A stretch of DNA of 64,000 nt from Streptomyces sp. HmicA12 (GCF_000373565.1 NZ_KB891798.1:310206-374205), one strand, 5' to 3'; shown: positions 40,944-49,917, counted from the stretch's first letter. Notes: a model not told the origin generated them from the letters alone. Numbers and translations are program-made.

Positions 40944-42689
40944 TCACGGCGTGCCGTGCCACGAGCGCCACAGCGCCGCGTACGCCCCGTCGGCCGCCAC
41001 CAGCTCCTCGTGCGGGCCGAGTTCGGTGAGCCGGCCGTCCTCCATCACGGCGACCCGGTCGGCGTCGTGCGCCGTGTGCAGCCGGTGGGCGACCGCGATC
41101 ACGGTACGGCCGCGCAGCACCGCGGCCAGGGCGCGCTCGGTGTGCCGGGCGGTGGCCGGATCGAGCAGCGCCGTCGCCTCGTCCAGGACGACGGTGTGCG
41201 GGTCGGCCAGCACCACGCGGGCGAGGGCGAGTTGCTGGGCCTGGGGTCCGTCCGGGCGCAGGCCGCCCGCGCCGAGCTCGGTGTCGAGCCCGTCCGGCAG
41301 CGCGTCCACCCAGCGCGCTCCGACCGCGTCCAGCGCGGCCCGCAGCCGGTCGTCGTCCGCGTCCGGCGCCGCGATCCGCAGGTTGTCGCGGACCGACCCG
41401 AGGAAGACGTGGTGCTCCTGCGTGACGAGGACGATGTGCCGGCGCAGCTCCTCGGGCACGAGCGAGGTCACGGGGACGCCGCCGACGGTCACGCTGCCGG
41501 CGCGCGGCGCGTCGACGCCCGCGATCAGCTTGCTCAGCGTGGTCTTGCCCGCGCCCGACGGGCCGACCAACGCGAGCCGTTCACCGGGCCGCACGGTCAG
41601 CTCGACACCGCGCACGACATCGCCGCCGTCGTACGCGTAGTGCACGCCGCGCAGCTCGACGGCGTCGCCGACGGGCGTGTCCGTGCCGGCGCACGCCGTC
41701 CGCGCGACGTCGCCGATGCCCTCCACACGGGCGAACGAGGCCCCGCTGCTCTGGAGTTGCTCCACCCAGAACAGGATCGTGTCCAGCGGCCCCGACAACT
41801 GGCGCAGGTACAGGGCGCAGGTGACGACCGCGCCCAGGGAGAGCAGTCCGTGCGTGTGCAGGGTGCCGCCCACCAGGACGACGCCGACGACGGGAACGGC
41901 GTACGAGAAGTCCACCGTCGGGAACAGCACCGTGCGCAGGAACAGCGTGCGCATCCGGGCGCCGTAACTGTGCCGGATCGCCTCCTCGGACGCGGCGATC
42001 CGCTGCCGCTGCAGGCCGAACGCCTCGACGGTCCGTGCCTGCGTCGCCGTCGCCGCGAACTGTTCCGCCAGGTGGGACTCCGCCTCACCCTGTTCGAGGT
42101 ACGCGGTGCGGGCCCGGCGCAGATACCAGCGGACCACCACCGGGACGGCGGCCAGCCCGAGCAGCGCGACCGCGCCGAGCAGCGGTGCCACCAGGCATAC
42201 CGCCCCGATCAGGAACAACGCCTGGGCCAGCGACACGAACACGTCCGGGCCCGCGTCGCGCAGCGTCGTCGCGACCGAGCCGATGTCGTTGGTGCCCCGG
42301 TTGGTGAGGTCGCCGGGACCGGCGCGGTCCACCACCGAGGCGGGCAGGGACAGCGCCCGGTCCACGAACCGGTCCCGTACCCGGGCCGCGGCCCGTTCCC
42401 CGAACCGGTGCCCCACCAGGCGGGCCCAGCGCGCGCACAGCAGCTGGACCACGGCGAAGCACAGGATCACCAGCGCCGCCCGGTCGACGTGCCCGACCGT
42501 GGTCCCGCCGCGCACGTCGTCGACGATGCGCCCCAGCAACCAGGGCCCCACGGTCCCGGCGGCCGCGGCACAGCAGTTGAGCACGACCGTCCCCGCGAAG
42601 GCCCGCCGGTCCGCGCGGATCAGCGCGAGGGCGGCGCGCCGCACGGTGGGCCGGTCGGCGACGGGAAGGGAGGACGCGGGCGCGCTCAA
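40944..42689 (-). CDS. ABC exporter half-transporter B (intact Walker motifs)
   Basis: 581 residues: six-TM exporter domain (about 1-320) and an ATPase domain (about 345-581). Walker A GPSGAGKTT, Q-loop LVTQEHHVFLG, Walker B TVVLDEATALLD and H-switch VAHRLH are intact. The signature is degenerate: LRPDGPQAQQLALARV in place of LSGGQ. It starts at a TTG overlapping the stop of the upstream half-transporter by 4 bases, so the two are coupled and should form a heterodimer. Likely an efflux pump for drugs, lipids or peptides. Confidence 0.92.
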   Translation of the reverse strand: MSAPASSLPVADRPTVRRAALALIRADRRAFAGTVVLNCCAAAAGTVGPWLLGRIVDDVRGGTTVGHVDRAALVILCFAVVQLLCARWARLVGHRFGERAAARVRDRFVDRALSLPASVVDRAGPGDLTNRGTNDIGSVATTLRDAGPDVFVSLAQALFLIGAVCLVAPLLGAVALLGLAAVPVVVRWYLRRARTAYLEQGEAESHLAEQFAATATQARTVEAFGLQRQRIAASEEAIRHSYGARMRTLFLRTVLFPTVDFSYAVPVVGVVLVGGTLHTHGLLSLGAVVTCALYLRQLSGPLDTILFWVEQLQSSGASFARVEGIGDVARTACAGTDTPVGDAVELRGVHYAYDGGDVVRGVELTVRPGERLALVGPSGAGKTTLSKLIAGVDAPRAGSVTVGGVPVTSLVPEELRRHIVLVTQEHHVFLGSVRDNLRIAAPDADDDRLRAALDAVGARWVDALPDGLDTELGAGGLRPDGPQAQQLALARVVLADPHTVVLDEATALLDPATARHTERALAAVLRGRTVIAVAHRLHTAHDADRVAVMEDGRLTELGPHEELVAADGAYAALWRSWHGTP

Positions 42690-44623
42690 GCGAGGTCTCC
42701 GGTGACGGGTGGGGCGGTGTCGAGCGGGCCGGTGTCGACGGGGGCGCCGGGCGCGCGGGTGTCCGGGCCGGGGGAGGCCGCGCCGTCGGGGGAGGCCGCC
42801 CTCTCGGCGCCGTCGGACGCCGCCACCCCACCCGCACCGTCGGACGCCGCCACCCCACCCGCACCGTCGGACGCCGCCACCCCACCCGCACCGTCGGGCC
42901 CCGCCGGCTCGTCCACTCCGCGTGCCACCAGGGCCCGGTACTCAGCGTTCCGCGCGAGGAGTTCCCGGTGGCGGCCGACCGCGCGGGCCGTTCCGTCGGT
43001 CAGGAAGTAGACGACATCGGCCCGGTCCAGGAGCAGCGGGGACGTCCCCGTCACCAGGGTGGTGCGGCCGTGCCGGGCCGTGCGCAGCCGGTCGGCGGCA
43101 CGGGCCTCCGTGTGGGCGTCCAGGGCGGAGGTGGGCTCCACGGCCAGGAGGATCTCCGGGTCGGCGAGCAGCGCCCGGGCCAGGCGCACCCGTTGGCGCT
43201 GGCCACCCGAGAGATTGCGGGCCTGCGCGAGGAGTTCGGCGTCGGCGCCGCCGGGCAGGCCCGCGATCACGTCGTCGGCCGCCGCGTCGTGCAGCGCCCG
43301 CGTCACCGCCGCCTCGTCCGGCGCGTACCGGCCCGCGACGGCTCGGCGGACGGTGCCCGCGAACAGGCCCGCCTCGTGATCGGCGAGCAGGACGCGCTCC
43401 CGTACCTCGCTCAGCGCCACGGCGTCCAGGGGCAGGTCGCCCCACGTCGCGGCCGAGGGGGAGAAGCGCCCGAGCCGGTCGAGCACGGCGGCCGCGGCCC
43501 CGGGTTCCGCCGAGACCACCGCCGTGAACCGGCCCGGCTCCACCGACACCCCGGACACCGGGTCGTGCAGCACCGCGTCCCGCGGCGGCCCGGGCACGGG
43601 GGAGCGGTGCCCGTCGTCCTCCGGCGCGAGCGTCAGGAAGCGCAGCACGCGCCGCGCGGCGACGAGCCCGCGCCCCAGGTCGTAGCCGCCCTCGATGAAG
43701 GCCTGCACCGGGATCACCAGCATCGCCACGTACCCGTACACGGCGACCAGGTCGCCCACGGACAGGTCGCCCTGCGCGGCCATCCGCGCGGCGAGCCAGG
43801 TGACGCAGGCCAGGAAGAGTGCCGGAAGGCCGATCGCGAGGGCCTGGATCCAGCTCATCACCCCGGCGACCCGGTACCCCTCGTCGCGCAGCCGCGCCGT
43901 GTCCTGCCGCAGGCGCCGCGCATGGACGTCCTTGCCGCCGAGCCCGGCCAGCACCCCGAGCCCGCCGACGAGATCGGCGAGCCGCGCCGCGAGCGCGCCC
44001 TGCTGATCGCGGTAGCCGGACTCGACGCCCTGCAGCCGGGTCAGCAGTGGCCCCAGACAGACCGCGAGCAGCGGCACGCCGAGCAGGATCACGGCCGCGA
44101 GGAGCCCCGAGATCGACAGCAGCAGCCCGGCCACGACGACGTACGCGACGACCGCACCCACGCCGGGCCCCGCCATCGTCAGGGTCTGGCTGATGAGCCG
44201 GACGTCACCGACGGCGATGGTGACGACCTCCCCGGCGGCGACCCGGCGCGCGAGCACCGCCCCCAGCCGCGTGGCGTGCCGCGCCAGGAGCCGGGTCGTG
44301 CGGTACGTCGCGTCGAGCCGCACCCGCGTCATCGTGCGGTGCCGCATGATCGCCAGCCAGGCGTTGACCGCGCCCACGGCCAGCAGCACACCGCACCAGC
44401 CGTACAGGGCGCCGGAACTGCCGGCCTCCAGCCCGTCGTCGATCGTGCGCGAGAGGACGTACGGGGGCAGCGTGAGCCCCACCATCCACGCGCTGCCGAA
44501 CAACGCACCGGACAGCACGCGCCCGCGTTGACGCGCCATCAGCCACCAGATGAAGCGCATCGGGCCGCGCAGGTCGGGCATGCCGGGTTCACCCCCGGGC
44601 AACCGCGTGGTGCTGTCACTCAT
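42686..44623 (-). CDS. ABC exporter half-transporter A (degenerate ATP site, intact signature)
   Basis: 645 residues: exporter TM domain (about 20-325) and an unusually eroded ATPase domain (about 340-560). Walker A reads VSAEPGAAAAVLDRL, with no G-K-S/T; Walker B is EILLAVEPTSALD with Val for Asp; the Q-loop Gln is His (ADHEAGLF); the H-switch is TGTSPLLL. The signature LSGGQRQRVRLARALL is perfect. This is the complement of its partner. The last about 80 residues are a disordered Gly/Ala/Pro/Asp tail with three tandem DGAGGVAAS repeats. Confidence 0.92.
   Translation of the reverse strand: MSDSTTRLPGGEPGMPDLRGPMRFIWWLMARQRGRVLSGALFGSAWMVGLTLPPYVLSRTIDDGLEAGSSGALYGWCGVLLAVGAVNAWLAIMRHRTMTRVRLDATYRTTRLLARHATRLGAVLARRVAAGEVVTIAVGDVRLISQTLTMAGPGVGAVVAYVVVAGLLLSISGLLAAVILLGVPLLAVCLGPLLTRLQGVESGYRDQQGALAARLADLVGGLGVLAGLGGKDVHARRLRQDTARLRDEGYRVAGVMSWIQALAIGLPALFLACVTWLAARMAAQGDLSVGDLVAVYGYVAMLVIPVQAFIEGGYDLGRGLVAARRVLRFLTLAPEDDGHRSPVPGPPRDAVLHDPVSGVSVEPGRFTAVVSAEPGAAAAVLDRLGRFSPSAATWGDLPLDAVALSEVRERVLLADHEAGLFAGTVRRAVAGRYAPDEAAVTRALHDAAADDVIAGLPGGADAELLAQARNLSGGQRQRVRLARALLADPEILLAVEPTSALDAHTEARAADRLRTARHGRTTLVTGTSPLLLDRADVVYFLTDGTARAVGRHRELLARNAEYRALVARGVDEPAGPDGAGGVAASDGAGGVAASDGAGGVAASDGAERAASPDGAASPGPDTRAPGAPVDTGPLDTAPPVTGDLA
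42810..42897. repeat. Tandem 27-base repeat, 3.3 copies, inside the ABC gene
   Basis: Three identical 27-base units start at 42810, 42837 and 42864, with a partial fourth. The unit length keeps the frame and encodes DGAGGVAAS on the minus strand. Identity at synonymous positions shows recent expansion by slippage; copy number may vary between strains. Confidence 0.9.
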
Positions 44624-44661
44624 CTCCGCACCCTACGAGGCACGGGGAGAGCCACGGAAGA

Positions 44662-46104
44662 TCACCTACGGGTCAGGTGCAGCCGCAGGCCGTCCGGCAT
44701 GAGCGTCAGCCGCTCCGCCACCTTCAGCCGGTAGCCCGGCTCGGGCCGCAGGTCGTAGCGGCGCAGCAGCAGACCCAGCACCAGCGTGGCCTCGTGCAGG
44801 GCGAACTGCCGCCCGATGCAGGCCCGCGCACCCGTCCCGAACGGCTTGAAGACATGCGCCGGACGGGCCCGCACCGCCTGCGGCGCGAACCGGTCCGGGT
44901 CGAAGGTCTCCGGGTTCTCGCCCCACGCCGCCGGATCGCGGTGCAGCATCGTCGTCAGGACCAGGGCCCACGCGCCGCGCCGCATCGGGTGCGTCCCGCC
45001 GAGCGTCGTGTCGGTGATCGCCTCGCGCGCGAACGCGGGAGCCGTCGGCCACAGCCGCAGCGACTCGTCCAGCACCCGCCGCAGATACCGGAGCTTCGCG
45101 ACCTGCTGGTACGCCGGAACCGGGGCGTCGCCCCAGACCCGGTCGACCTCCTCCTGCGCCGTGGCCAGGACGTCGGGGTTCTGCGCGAGGTAGTGCAGGG
45201 CGAAGGAGAGCGCGCCGGACGTCGTCTCGTGCCCGGCCACCAGGAACGTGATGACCTGGCGCCGGATGTTCTCGGGCGCGAGCCGCTCGCCCGTCTCCGG
45301 GTGCGCCACCTCCAGCATCCGGTCCAGCAGGTCGCCGGGCCCGCCGCCGGACGCCCGCCGCGCGGCGATCACGTCGTCGACGGTGCGGTTCAGATAGGCG
45401 CGGTCCGCCGCGTTGCGCTTCTCCGCGCCGCGCAGCAGGGACGACAGCAGCGGCGGCACCACGTTGCGGCGCTGCGCGAAGGACAGCGCGCCCACCATCG
45501 CCGTCACGAACGGATGCAGCCGCTCACGCTCGAACGACCCGAAGTCGTGCCCGAACCCGGTCCGCGCGATGGTCTCCAGGGTCAGCTTCGTCATGTCGCC
45601 GGGCACGTCCACCGACCGCCCGGCGGCCTCGCTCGTGTCCCACGCGGCCATCAGCTGCCCGGCCACGTCGAGCATCAGCGGGTGGTAGCCCTCCATCGCC
45701 TCGCGGCTGAACCCGGGCGCCAGAATGTCGTGCGCCAGCTGCCAGTTCGGCTCGTGGTTGTACGCCGTGAACAGTCCGTCCCCCGCGACCGGACGCAGAT
45801 TGGCGACCCCGAGCCCGACATGCTTGGCGAACCGGGACTCGTCCGCCAGCTCCGCCGCGAGGTCTGCGCCCCACACGAACACGATCTCCTTGCCGAACCC
45901 CTTGCGCCGGAAGATCGGTCCCAGGTCGGCGGCGATCCGCATGGAGTCCTGCAACGGCGTACGGACATTGGCGCCGACGACGTCACCGATCAGCGGCACC
46001 CGGCGCGGCGGGTGCGGGATCCGGTCCAGGCGCGGCCAGCCCTGCTCGGCACTGCGAAACCCGCGCGGCAGCGTGGCGTCGGCCGACTGTGTCATCTGAG
46101 CCAT
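44662..46104 (-). CDS. Cytochrome P450 related to the CYP102 haem domain, stand-alone
   Basis: 480 residues. I-helix VAGHETTSGALSFALHYL, ExxR in LDESLRLWPTAPAF, and haem loop FKPFGTGARACIGRQFALHEA with the axial Cys at about 429. These blocks and LADESRFAKHVG...DGLFTAYNHEPNW are those of P450 BM3-type enzymes and of the fusion at 59200, but no reductase domain follows. It may hydroxylate fatty acids with external redox partners. The ATG at MAQMTQ has GGGGAG 9 bases upstream. It is divergent from a TetR gene. Confidence 0.92.
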   Translation of the reverse strand: MAQMTQSADATLPRGFRSAEQGWPRLDRIPHPPRRVPLIGDVVGANVRTPLQDSMRIAADLGPIFRRKGFGKEIVFVWGADLAAELADESRFAKHVGLGVANLRPVAGDGLFTAYNHEPNWQLAHDILAPGFSREAMEGYHPLMLDVAGQLMAAWDTSEAAGRSVDVPGDMTKLTLETIARTGFGHDFGSFERERLHPFVTAMVGALSFAQRRNVVPPLLSSLLRGAEKRNAADRAYLNRTVDDVIAARRASGGGPGDLLDRMLEVAHPETGERLAPENIRRQVITFLVAGHETTSGALSFALHYLAQNPDVLATAQEEVDRVWGDAPVPAYQQVAKLRYLRRVLDESLRLWPTAPAFAREAITDTTLGGTHPMRRGAWALVLTTMLHRDPAAWGENPETFDPDRFAPQAVRARPAHVFKPFGTGARACIGRQFALHEATLVLGLLLRRYDLRPEPGYRLKVAERLTLMPDGLRLHLTRR

Positions 46105-46160
46105 CGAGCCCATCTCCCCTGCGCCACCGGCGGATTGGGGCGCCGGAGACACCTTGTTAG

Positions 46161-46210
46161 ACGTGGATTCAATAATGCGCCTCAGTGTGCGGCTGTTATT
46201 GAACTCACGT
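46161..46210. promoter_or_regulatory. Long inverted repeat in the P450/TetR divergent region
   Basis: ACGTGGATTCAATAA (46161-46175) and TTATTGAACTCACGT (46196-46210) are inverted copies matching at 13 of 15 positions. Both contain TTCAATAA. They sit centrally in the 141-base gap between the two ATGs, so a dimer pair of the TetR protein could control both genes. Confidence 0.6.
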
Positions 46211-46245
46211 CAAGTAAGGCGCTGTCCGTCCAGTAGGGTGCGGCC

Positions 46246-46848
46246 ATGACGGCAGAGCGGACGACCAGGCGCAGGCTCAGCACGGAGCAGCGCAGGGAGC
46301 AACTCCTGTCCGTGGGAGCCAAGTTGTTCGCGCAGAGTCCCTACGACGACGTGTGGATCGAGCGGGTGGCCGAGATCGCGGGCGTCTCCCGTGGACTCCT
46401 CTACCACTACTTTCCGAACAAACGGGACTTCTTCGCGGCGGTCGTGCGGCGCGAGAGCGAGCGGATGCTGCGGCTCACCGCCGCCGTCCCCGGCATCCCG
46501 GTGCGCGAGCAACTCGGCGCCGGACTCGACACCTTCCTCGGCTACGTCGCCGCGCACGCCGAGGGCTTCCGCGCCTTCCACCGTGCCGAGTCCGCGGGTG
46601 ATCCCGCCGTGCGGACCGTCTACCGGGAAGGACTCGCCGCGCAGGAGCAGCAGATCCTCGCCGCTCTCGCCGCCGACCCCGAGATCACCAAGCGCCTCCC
46701 GGAACCGGCGGCGCTGCGCCTCGCCGTGCGCGGCTGGCTCGCCTTCCTCGTCGCCGTCTGCCTGGACTGGCTCGACGAGCCGGAGCTGCCCCGCGAGCAG
46801 GTGCGGGACCTGTGCGCGCGGGCACTGCTCGGGGCGCTGTCCGGCTAG
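46246..46848 (+). CDS. TetR-family regulator, divergent from P450
   Basis: 200 residues. HTH at about 12-62: STEQRREQLLSVGAKLFAQSPY, then VWIERVAEIAGVSRGLLYHYFPNKRDFF. C-terminal helical sensor domain. TAGGGT lies 6 bases before the ATG with no ribosome site, so the transcript is probably leaderless. Divergent pairing with a CYP102-like P450 recalls BM3R1, the fatty-acid-responsive TetR repressor of Bacillus P450 BM3; the ligand here is unknown. Confidence 0.9.
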   Translation: MTAERTTRRRLSTEQRREQLLSVGAKLFAQSPYDDVWIERVAEIAGVSRGLLYHYFPNKRDFFAAVVRRESERMLRLTAAVPGIPVREQLGAGLDTFLGYVAAHAEGFRAFHRAESAGDPAVRTVYREGLAAQEQQILAALAADPEITKRLPEPAALRLAVRGWLAFLVAVCLDWLDEPELPREQVRDLCARALLGALSG

Positions 46849-46900
46849 GTCGTGTCCGAGCCCTCTGTCGCCCGCGCGATCAAGGGATCGTAAGGAAAAC

Positions 46901-46930
46901 TTGCAAGGCTGCCTGTCTAACTCTTACGGT
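46901..46930 (+). promoter_or_regulatory. Promoter of the MarR/MFS operon
   Basis: TTGCAA (46901-46906) and TACGGT (46925-46930) with an 18-base spacer; the ATG starts 7 bases after the -10, indicating a leaderless transcript. The -35 lies within the palindrome CTTGCAAG (46900-46907), a possible part of the regulator's site. Confidence 0.5.
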
Positions 46931-46936
46931 GTCCTC

Positions 46937-47401
46937 ATGTCAGGCATGTCAGGAACGCAGGGACCCGCGGCCGCCGAGCCGCCCACCGAGCGGATCGCCG
47001 CCGACCTCGCGACCGTCGTCGGGCGGCTCTCGCGGCGGCTGCGCACCGCGTCACCGGACAGCCTGCTCACACCTACCCAGCGCACCGTGCTCGCTCGGCT
47101 CGGCACGGAGGGCCCGGCCACCACGGCGGCGCTCGCCCGGTCCGAGTACGTGAAGCCGCAGTCGATGCGGCTCACCCTCGCGGCCCTGGAGGAGCGCGGC
47201 TTCGTCGCCCGCACCCCGGACCCGAACGACGGACGGCAGTCCGTCATGTCGATCACCGACAGCGGCCGCACCACCCTCGACGCCGTCCGTGCCGCCAAGC
47301 ACGGCTGGCTCGCCCAGGCCCTCGACGCCGGGCTCGACCCGGCCGAGCGCCGCCTGCTCGCCGAGGCGACCGTGCTGCTCGAACGGCTGGTGGAGCAGTG
47401 A
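46937..47401 (+). CDS. MarR-family regulator
   Basis: 154 residues. Winged HTH: LLTPTQRTVLARLGTEGPATTAALARSEYVKPQSMRLTLAALEERGFVARTPDPNDGRQSVMSIT (about 45-110), with the wing D-P-x-D-G-R-Q. Its stop overlaps the start of the MFS gene by 4 bases (GTGA). MarR proteins of this arrangement usually repress the adjacent exporter until a small phenolic or drug binds. Confidence 0.92.
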   Translation: MSGMSGTQGPAAAEPPTERIAADLATVVGRLSRRLRTASPDSLLTPTQRTVLARLGTEGPATTAALARSEYVKPQSMRLTLAALEERGFVARTPDPNDGRQSVMSITDSGRTTLDAVRAAKHGWLAQALDAGLDPAERRLLAEATVLLERLVEQ

Positions 47402-48804
47402 GCGGTGACGCGGGCGGCATAGCGGCGTCCGTCGCCGCACCGACGGCCCCCGCCGTCACCGGCTTCCGCGCCAAGCTCACGGCCCCGCTCCTGCTGGGCT
47501 CCGTGCTCAACCCGCTCAACACCACGATGATCTCCACCGCCCTGGTGGCGATCGGGCACCACTTCGGGGTGGGCGCCGCCGACACGGCCTGGCTGATCTC
47601 CGTCCTCTACCTCGCCAGCGCCGTGGCCCAGCCCGTCCTCGGCAAGCTCGCCGACGCCTACGGGCCGCGCCGGGTGTTCCTCGCGGGCCTCGTCGTGGTC
47701 TGCGCCTCCGGGCTCGTCGGCGTGTTCGCCCCCGCCTTCGGCTGGCTGATCGTCTCCCGGCTGCTGCTCGGCATCGGCACCTCGGCCGCCTACCCCGCCG
47801 CTATGGCGGTCCTGCGTGACGAGGGCCGCCGCGTCGGACGCCGCCCGCCGCGGCCGGTCATGGCCCGGCTCTCCTTCGCGGCGCTCGGCAGCGCCGCCGT
47901 CGGCCCCACACTCGGCGGGCTGCTCGTCACGGTCGTCGGCTGGCGCGGCATCTTCGCGGTCAACGTGCCGGTCTCCGTGATCGCGTTCGTCTGCGCCGTG
48001 CTGTGGATCCCGGCCGACCCGCCGCGCGGCACGGCCACCGAACCGGCGCCCCGACTGGCCCTCGACCCGCTCGGCATCGGCCTGTTCTCCACGGCCCTGA
48101 CCGTCCTGGTCTTCTTCCTCCTCGACCTGTCCCACCCCATGTGGTGGCTGCTCGCCCCGTTCGCCGTGCTCACGGCCGCTCTGCTGTGGTGGCAACTGCG
48201 CTGCCGGACCCCCTTCATCGACGTACGGATGCTCGCCGGGAACGGCCCCCTCGCCCGCACCTATCTGCGCCACGGCGTGAGCTACCTGCTCATCTACTGC
48301 GTCATGTACGGCTTCACCCAGTGGCTGGAGGAGGGCCGCGGCTACTCCTCCGGACACACCGGGCTGCTCATGCTCCCGATGTCGCTCGCGGCCCTCGCCT
48401 GCTCGCTGATCGGCGCCCGCACCAAGGGCATCCGTGCCCCGCTCACCGTCGCCTGCGTCCTGCTGACCGCGGGCGCGGGACTGCTCACGCTGGTGTCCGG
48501 CTCCACGCCGCTCGGCGTGCTGCTGCTCGCGGGCGCCTGCTTCGGCATCCCGCAGGGCCTCATCGGGACCAGCAACCAGGCGGCCGTGCAGGAGTACGCG
48601 CCGGCCGCCGACATCGGCGCCGCGGCGGGCCTGCAGCGCACCGCCCAGTACATCGGCGCCATCACCGCGTCCAGCCTGATCGCCCTCGCCTACGGGCAGA
48701 GCGCCGACGACGCGGGACTGCACCTGATGGCGACGGCCTCGGTCGTCCTCGGCGTGCTGCTCGTCGCCCTCACCGTGACGGACCCGGCCCTGCGCAGGCG
48801 CTGA
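47398..48804 (+). CDS. MFS multidrug exporter
   Basis: 468 residues from GTG. About 13-14 hydrophobic segments. N-terminal LGSVLNPLNTTMISTALVAIG, motif A GKLADAYGPRRVFLAGLVVV, and motif C-like SAAVGPTLGGLLVTVVGWRGIF. The TM1 motif N-x2-N-x-T-M is typical of EmrB/QacA-like carriers. A loop DEGRRVGRRPPRPVM separates segments 4 and 5. Translation is coupled to the MarR gene. Substrate unknown. Confidence 0.92.
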   Translation: MSGDAGGIAASVAAPTAPAVTGFRAKLTAPLLLGSVLNPLNTTMISTALVAIGHHFGVGAADTAWLISVLYLASAVAQPVLGKLADAYGPRRVFLAGLVVVCASGLVGVFAPAFGWLIVSRLLLGIGTSAAYPAAMAVLRDEGRRVGRRPPRPVMARLSFAALGSAAVGPTLGGLLVTVVGWRGIFAVNVPVSVIAFVCAVLWIPADPPRGTATEPAPRLALDPLGIGLFSTALTVLVFFLLDLSHPMWWLLAPFAVLTAALLWWQLRCRTPFIDVRMLAGNGPLARTYLRHGVSYLLIYCVMYGFTQWLEEGRGYSSGHTGLLMLPMSLAALACSLIGARTKGIRAPLTVACVLLTAGAGLLTLVSGSTPLGVLLLAGACFGIPQGLIGTSNQAAVQEYAPAADIGAAAGLQRTAQYIGAITASSLIALAYGQSADDAGLHLMATASVVLGVLLVALTVTDPALRRR

Positions 48805-48883
48805 GCTCAGGGCCCCGGGAAGACACGTCCATGTCCCGACTCCCTTCGTGTGCGGGCCGGTGGCCGGCGCCGCTGCCCGAGCC

Positions 48884-49612
48884 TCACTCCGCGTCGTGGA
48901 GGACGAGACCCAGCGTGTGCCTGCGGCCGGAGCGGACCGTGCTCACCCCGTGCCGCATGGGGCCGTTCGACCAGCCGCGCACCGAACGCACCGGCCGGTC
49001 GCGGGTGGTGAAGACCAGTGCGTGCCCTTGGAGCAGGGCCGTGGCATGCCCGCGCGACTGGGCACGCGGCCGCTGCTCCGTCATCAGGAACTCACCGCCG
49101 GAATAGTCCGTGCCCGGCTCGTCCAGACCGATCACCACCTGCAGCGGGAACACCAACTCGCCGTACAGGTCCCGGTGCAGGGCGTTCCAGTCGCCGGGCC
49201 CGTAGCGCAACAGGATCGGCGTCGGGCGGGTCTGGCCCGCCGCGCGGCAGCGCTCCAGCCACGCGTCGAAGGTGTCCGGCCAGGGCGCCGGGCGGTTCAG
49301 CCGCCGCGCCCACTCCCGGGCGATCGGCAGCAGCCGCGGATAGAACGCCGCGCGCAACTCCCGTACGAGGTCGGGCAGCGGGTGGTCGAAATAGCGGTAC
49401 TGGCCCCGGCCGAACCGGTAGCGGGCCATGTCGATCGTCGACCGGAAACGGTTCACGTCGTCGTAGAGCGCGGCCACGGCCCGGCACTCGGCCGCGGTGA
49501 GGACGGGCCGCGGCGACAGGGCACTGCCGAACTCGTCCAGTTCCGCCGTGAGTTCGGGCCAGTCGACGGCGGCGACGCGGTCGTGCGCGGTGCCGGGGGA
49601 GAAGGTGATCAT
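48884..49612 (-). CDS. 2-oxoglutarate/Fe(II)-dependent oxygenase
   Basis: 242 residues. The iron facial triad appears as His-x-Asp in NALHRDLYGEL and a distal His in GPMRHGVSTV; the 2-oxoglutarate Arg is in SGRRHTLGLVLHD. The segment FPLQVVIGLDEPGTDYSGGEFLMTEQRPR is the usual double-stranded beta-helix core. The fold belongs to the prolyl-hydroxylase-like proteins that modify proteins or small molecules. The ATG has no visible ribosome site. It lies convergent to the MFS gene. Confidence 0.88.
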   Translation of the reverse strand: MITFSPGTAHDRVAAVDWPELTAELDEFGSALSPRPVLTAAECRAVAALYDDVNRFRSTIDMARYRFGRGQYRYFDHPLPDLVRELRAAFYPRLLPIAREWARRLNRPAPWPDTFDAWLERCRAAGQTRPTPILLRYGPGDWNALHRDLYGELVFPLQVVIGLDEPGTDYSGGEFLMTEQRPRAQSRGHATALLQGHALVFTTRDRPVRSVRGWSNGPMRHGVSTVRSGRRHTLGLVLHDAE

Positions 49613-49781
49613 GGGAGGCCGTCCGGGGCTGCAGCGGCCGTACAAGCGGTGTACGACCCGGTGGACAAGAGGTGACCGTTCCAGGCTGGCCCACCGTGCG
49701 AGGCGATTCCGGCGGAATTCGGACGTCGCGCTCCGTGCGGTAGTGTGACCGGGCCCTACAGCGCCACGAGAGAACGAGGAG

Positions 49782-49853
49782 GTGAGCCCGATCACCGCTG
49801 TGTCAGGTCGGGAGCTCCCTTCTCCCGTCGCGCGTCACGACCGCTCGGTCTGA
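49782..49853 (+). CDS. Candidate leader peptide upstream of the PrmC-like gene
   Basis: A 23-codon frame runs from GTG 49782 (or ATC 49791, or GTG 49800) to a TGA, reading SPITAVSGRELPSPVARHD then RSV. AGGAGGTGA at 49777-49785 is a perfect complement of the 16S rRNA 3' end, far stronger than any other site in the window. The spacing fits the ATC (5 bases) or GTG 49800 (14 bases) best. GGGAGCTCCC lies inside it and a 20-base palindrome follows. It may be a translated leader or simply a 30S binding platform. Confidence 0.35.
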   Translation: MSPITAVSGRELPSPVARHDRSV

Positions 49854-49859
49854 GCCGGT

Positions 49860-49879
49860 CGGTCGCCGCGCGGCGACCG
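49860..49879 (+). promoter_or_regulatory. Perfect 20-base palindrome in the leader
   Basis: CGGTCGCCGC joined directly to GCGGCGACCG, 6 bases after the leader TGA and 38 bases before the PrmC-like ATG. In RNA the inner bases would open into a short loop. Placement suits an attenuator or a stem masking the ribosome site. Confidence 0.5.
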
Positions 49880-49917
49880 GGAGCCCCATCGGCATCCCGA
49901 GAGGTCACACCACACTC

